The notes below the pieces were generated by a model, which had not been told where the DNA came from, did no database searches, and saw nothing but the letters and a program-made list of their open reading frames with translations. A DNA stretch of 64,000 nucleotides, taken from contig JANQRA010000014.1 in assembly GCA_028284765.1 (NCBI GenBank), forward strand, positions 62,001 to 126,000, written 5' to 3'. This stretch comes from Acidimicrobiia bacterium. Its GTDB lineage: Bacteria; Actinomycetota; Acidimicrobiia; Spongiisociales; ZC4RG35. The position numbers and the translations under genes were made by a program. Below, piece after piece: positions 62,427-64,000 of this stretch (position 1 is the first letter of the stretch; the number at the start of each line of letters is the position of its first letter).

Positions 62427-62993
62427 TCAGCCATCGTGATCGTGACCTTCATGGTCGTCATGATCCATGTCTTCATGGTCGTGACCTTCATGGTCGTCAT
62501 GATCCATGTCGTGGTGATGGTGACCCACACGCCCGTCGATCGTCGGAAGTTGCTTGACCGTCTCCCAAGTGATCACTTCGCCATCGAGCTCCATGGCCAC
62601 TGCATGTGCCGCCTCTTCGGTGGCAAAGGCGAGAATCCCATGTCCCATCGGCGAACTGACACCAAGAGTGGGGACATAGTGAGCGGTCGGGGCATCGATC
62701 AAGACCTCATCGTTGAAGTCACTGACCCAGACTGTTGCCTCGTCGAGAACACTTCGCTCCCGGGCGTAGAGGATTAGGTCGCCCAGATCATCGAACTTTG
62801 CCTCGGTCCCATCAGGCAGCCGATAGGTGGCGGCAAATCTTGGGTCATCGATGATCATCCCGCATTCGATGCAGATGTCGCGTCCGTAGTTGATCTCTGG
62901 TGGACCGTCGCTCGCAGAAGCTTCACCGCAGGCCGCTGGGAGAACGCCAACCGCCAGCAGCAGAAGCGCCATCAGGAATCTCATCTTGTTCAT
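62427..62993 (-). CDS. nosL: NosL-family copper-chaperone lipoprotein with His-rich tail
   Basis: 188-aa lipoprotein (lipobox VLPAAC). The NosL core shows CIECGMIIDDPRFAATY, binding Cu(I) for maturation of nitrous oxide reductase, then KFDDLGDLILYA and AFATEEAAHAVAMEL. The C-terminal 35 residues are a His/Asp-rich tail (HHHHDMDHDDHEG, repeated once), absent from most NosL proteins and encoded by a 39-bp-period direct repeat (62442-62471 and 62481-62510, 30 bp identical). It overlaps nosY by 4 nt. Confidence 0.92.
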   Translation of the reverse strand: MNKMRFLMALLLLAVGVLPAACGEASASDGPPEINYGRDICIECGMIIDDPRFAATYRLPDGTEAKFDDLGDLILYARERSVLDEATVWVSDFNDEVLIDAPTAHYVPTLGVSSPMGHGILAFATEEAAHAVAMELDGEVITWETVKQLPTIDGRVGHHHHDMDHDDHEGHDHEDMDHDDHEGHDHDG

Positions 62994-63856
62994 AGGTCAG
63001 CCTTTCCCCTGAATCGCTGCCAAGCCGCCAAGACAGGCAGGGCGAGCCAAAGCAGCAGGACAATCAACAGCGACAAATCGAGGTTGTCGCCCAAGGTGTC
63101 CACGGCGTAGACACCGGCGGGACCCAGCGCATCGAGGGAACCCGCAAAAGCAGTGAGTGCGAGGAGCCGGAAGGCCTCGACCGGGTTGGCGAGAGCTGTG
63201 AAGAAGAGAACTGAGACCGGCATGTTGGTTGCCGCCGCCGTCCCCATGACCCCTAGGTCGCCGATGAACACCAGAATCAGCCAGACGAACACGGCAACTC
63301 CCAGCGCGGCGCTCGACCGCTTGGCGAACGTGCTGATGAGCATGCCGATGCCGAGCATTGCCATCGCCAGCAGCCAAGAGGCGAAGGCAATCCAGGCGAA
63401 GGTTGCGGTCCCGTCGGTCACCCCGCGTGAGATGGTGAGAACGCCTGCCGCTCCAAAACCGGCGGTTGTGGCGACGGCGAGGACCGCGCTGTTGCCCAGA
63501 TACAGACCCCAAAAAGCCTCGGTGCGGCTGATGGGGTGGCTCATGAGGAACCTGAGTGCTCCCGTTTCCCGCTGAGCCGCGATGCTCAACGCACCGAGAG
63601 TGAGCGCCATCAACGGCACGATTATCTGAACCAGCGTCACTAGCGACGCGGCGGTCCGACCAAACCCGGCCTGTCCCCCGATTCGTGTCGAGGGCAGTGC
63701 GACCAACACGAGGATGAGAGCGAGGCCGACAAAAGCCAGCACCCACATCCAGAACCATCGGCTGGTCACGGAGCTGCGCAGCTCCTTGCGAGCGACTCTG
63801 AGGATGGTTGTCATCTCCGGGCGCTCGGTGATGACTCGATCGGCCGTCATGGTCAT
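62990..63856 (-). CDS. nosY: ABC-2 type permease NosY
   Basis: 288-aa membrane protein with six helices, partner of NosF in assembly of the nitrous-oxide-reductase Cu site. Typical features are RVARKELRSSVTSRWFW at the N-terminus, QRETGALRFLMSHPISRTEAFWGLYLG and the FWRYL-like closing helices. ATG 63856 is chosen: it overlaps the nosF stop (ATGA) and GGAGGT lies 6 nt upstream; GTG 63862 is an alternative. nosL follows with a 4-nt overlap. Confidence 0.9.
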   Translation of the reverse strand: MTMTADRVITERPEMTTILRVARKELRSSVTSRWFWMWVLAFVGLALILVLVALPSTRIGGQAGFGRTAASLVTLVQIIVPLMALTLGALSIAAQRETGALRFLMSHPISRTEAFWGLYLGNSAVLAVATTAGFGAAGVLTISRGVTDGTATFAWIAFASWLLAMAMLGIGMLISTFAKRSSAALGVAVFVWLILVFIGDLGVMGTAAATNMPVSVLFFTALANPVEAFRLLALTAFAGSLDALGPAGVYAVDTLGDNLDLSLLIVLLLWLALPVLAAWQRFRGKADL

Positions 63857-64000
63857 CGCCACACCTCCAAGTCCTCGATCTCGATGCCAGCCTCGGCGAG
63901 GGCAGTGACTGCCATCCCCTTCTGCTGGGCCGATACCTCGACCAGCACACCCTGAGAGTTCATCCGGGCGCTGAAGCCTGCCTCTGTGAGGACGGTCTGG
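63853..64000 (-). CDS. nosF: ABC transporter ATPase NosF, C-terminal fragment (5' end outside window)
   Basis: Only the last 48 residues are inside: ...QTVLTEAGFSARMNSQGVLV, EVSAQQKGMAVTALAEAG and the end IEIEDLEVWR. This matches the C-terminal regulatory tail of NosF-like ABC ATPases; the Walker motifs lie beyond the window. The assignment rests mainly on coupling to nosY and nosL. nosZ and nosD would be expected further along. Confidence 0.75.
   Translation of the reverse strand, partial: QTVLTEAGFSARMNSQGVLVEVSAQQKGMAVTALAEAGIEIEDLEVWR

Noticed and set aside
62997-63950. 317-residue minus-strand ORF over nosY
   Set aside because: Out-of-frame shadow of nosY/nosF; Arg/Ser-rich with no domain, while nosY has clear membrane helices and coupling.

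Overview
The window looks like a chromosomal segment of a high-GC Gram-positive bacterium, most likely an uncultured actinobacterium. Class Acidimicrobiia is a guess from gene style, not a demonstrated placement. Evidence is the BldD-like regulator, an F420-type LLM oxidoreductase, two PPK2 polyphosphate kinases, many GTG/TTG starts, dense 4-base-overlap operons and Thr-rich extracytoplasmic linkers. No rRNA operon or CRISPR array is seen. One complete tRNA is present.

Left host region (1-34.2 kb): a truncated SDR gene and a SolA-like flavin oxidase come first. Then comes a translationally coupled minus-strand operon phoH - pgpH-like HD hydrolase - ybeY - corC - era. A bldD-like regulator and hrcA-dnaJ-rsmE follow, then lepA and rpsT. 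A minus-strand run reads comEA - comEC - DHPS-like - holA (DNA uptake plus replication), followed by ppk2, leuS, hbd and mscL. A mixed set of small metabolic enzymes follows (amidotransferase, LLM, GNAT, thioesterase, hydrolase, DUF937, metallo-beta-lactamase, NAD-binding protein, a second ppk2, SGNH lipoprotein, lysA). The region ends with a TetR regulator and a divergent membrane protein.

Integrative element (34,287-53,609, about 19.3 kb): a 43-bp perfect direct repeat bounds this block. The right copy is the 3' half of a complete tRNA-Ala(GGC); the left copy is the displaced 3' half of the original tRNA. Inside are a tyrosine recombinase, a divergent pair of Cro/CI-like regulators around a shared operator, a CHC2-TOPRIM-AAA primase/helicase fusion, and a 2,536-residue secreted RHS protein. 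The RHS protein ends in a pre-toxin module and a GIY-YIG nuclease and is followed 1 nt later by an Imm26-like immunity gene. The right end is a cargo cluster: a Cys-rich protein, a winged-helix protein with PD-(D/E)XK-like motifs, an unknown 383-residue protein, and a Ser/Thr kinase whose stop overlaps the unknown gene's start (GTGA). This cluster is the best candidate for an undescribed (possibly defence) system. No relaxase, FtsK/VirB4-type ATPase, capsid or terminase gene is visible, so the element looks mobilizable or satellite-like. A doubled CCAATAAC motif occurs near both ends and once inside.

Right host region (53.6-64 kb): tRNA-Ala, pyruvate:ferredoxin oxidoreductase with its usual dihydroorotate-dehydrogenase-like partner, rsfS, nadD, and an M23-like protein lacking a catalytic His. 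Next is a tandem GAPDH pair in which the first copy lacks the catalytic Cys and His, a lipoprotein cytochrome c, and nosL-nosY-nosF(partial), which suggest nitrous-oxide reduction genes just beyond the window. Starts were moved from the longest ORF where ribosome-binding sites, overlaps or family lengths argued for it; each case is stated.
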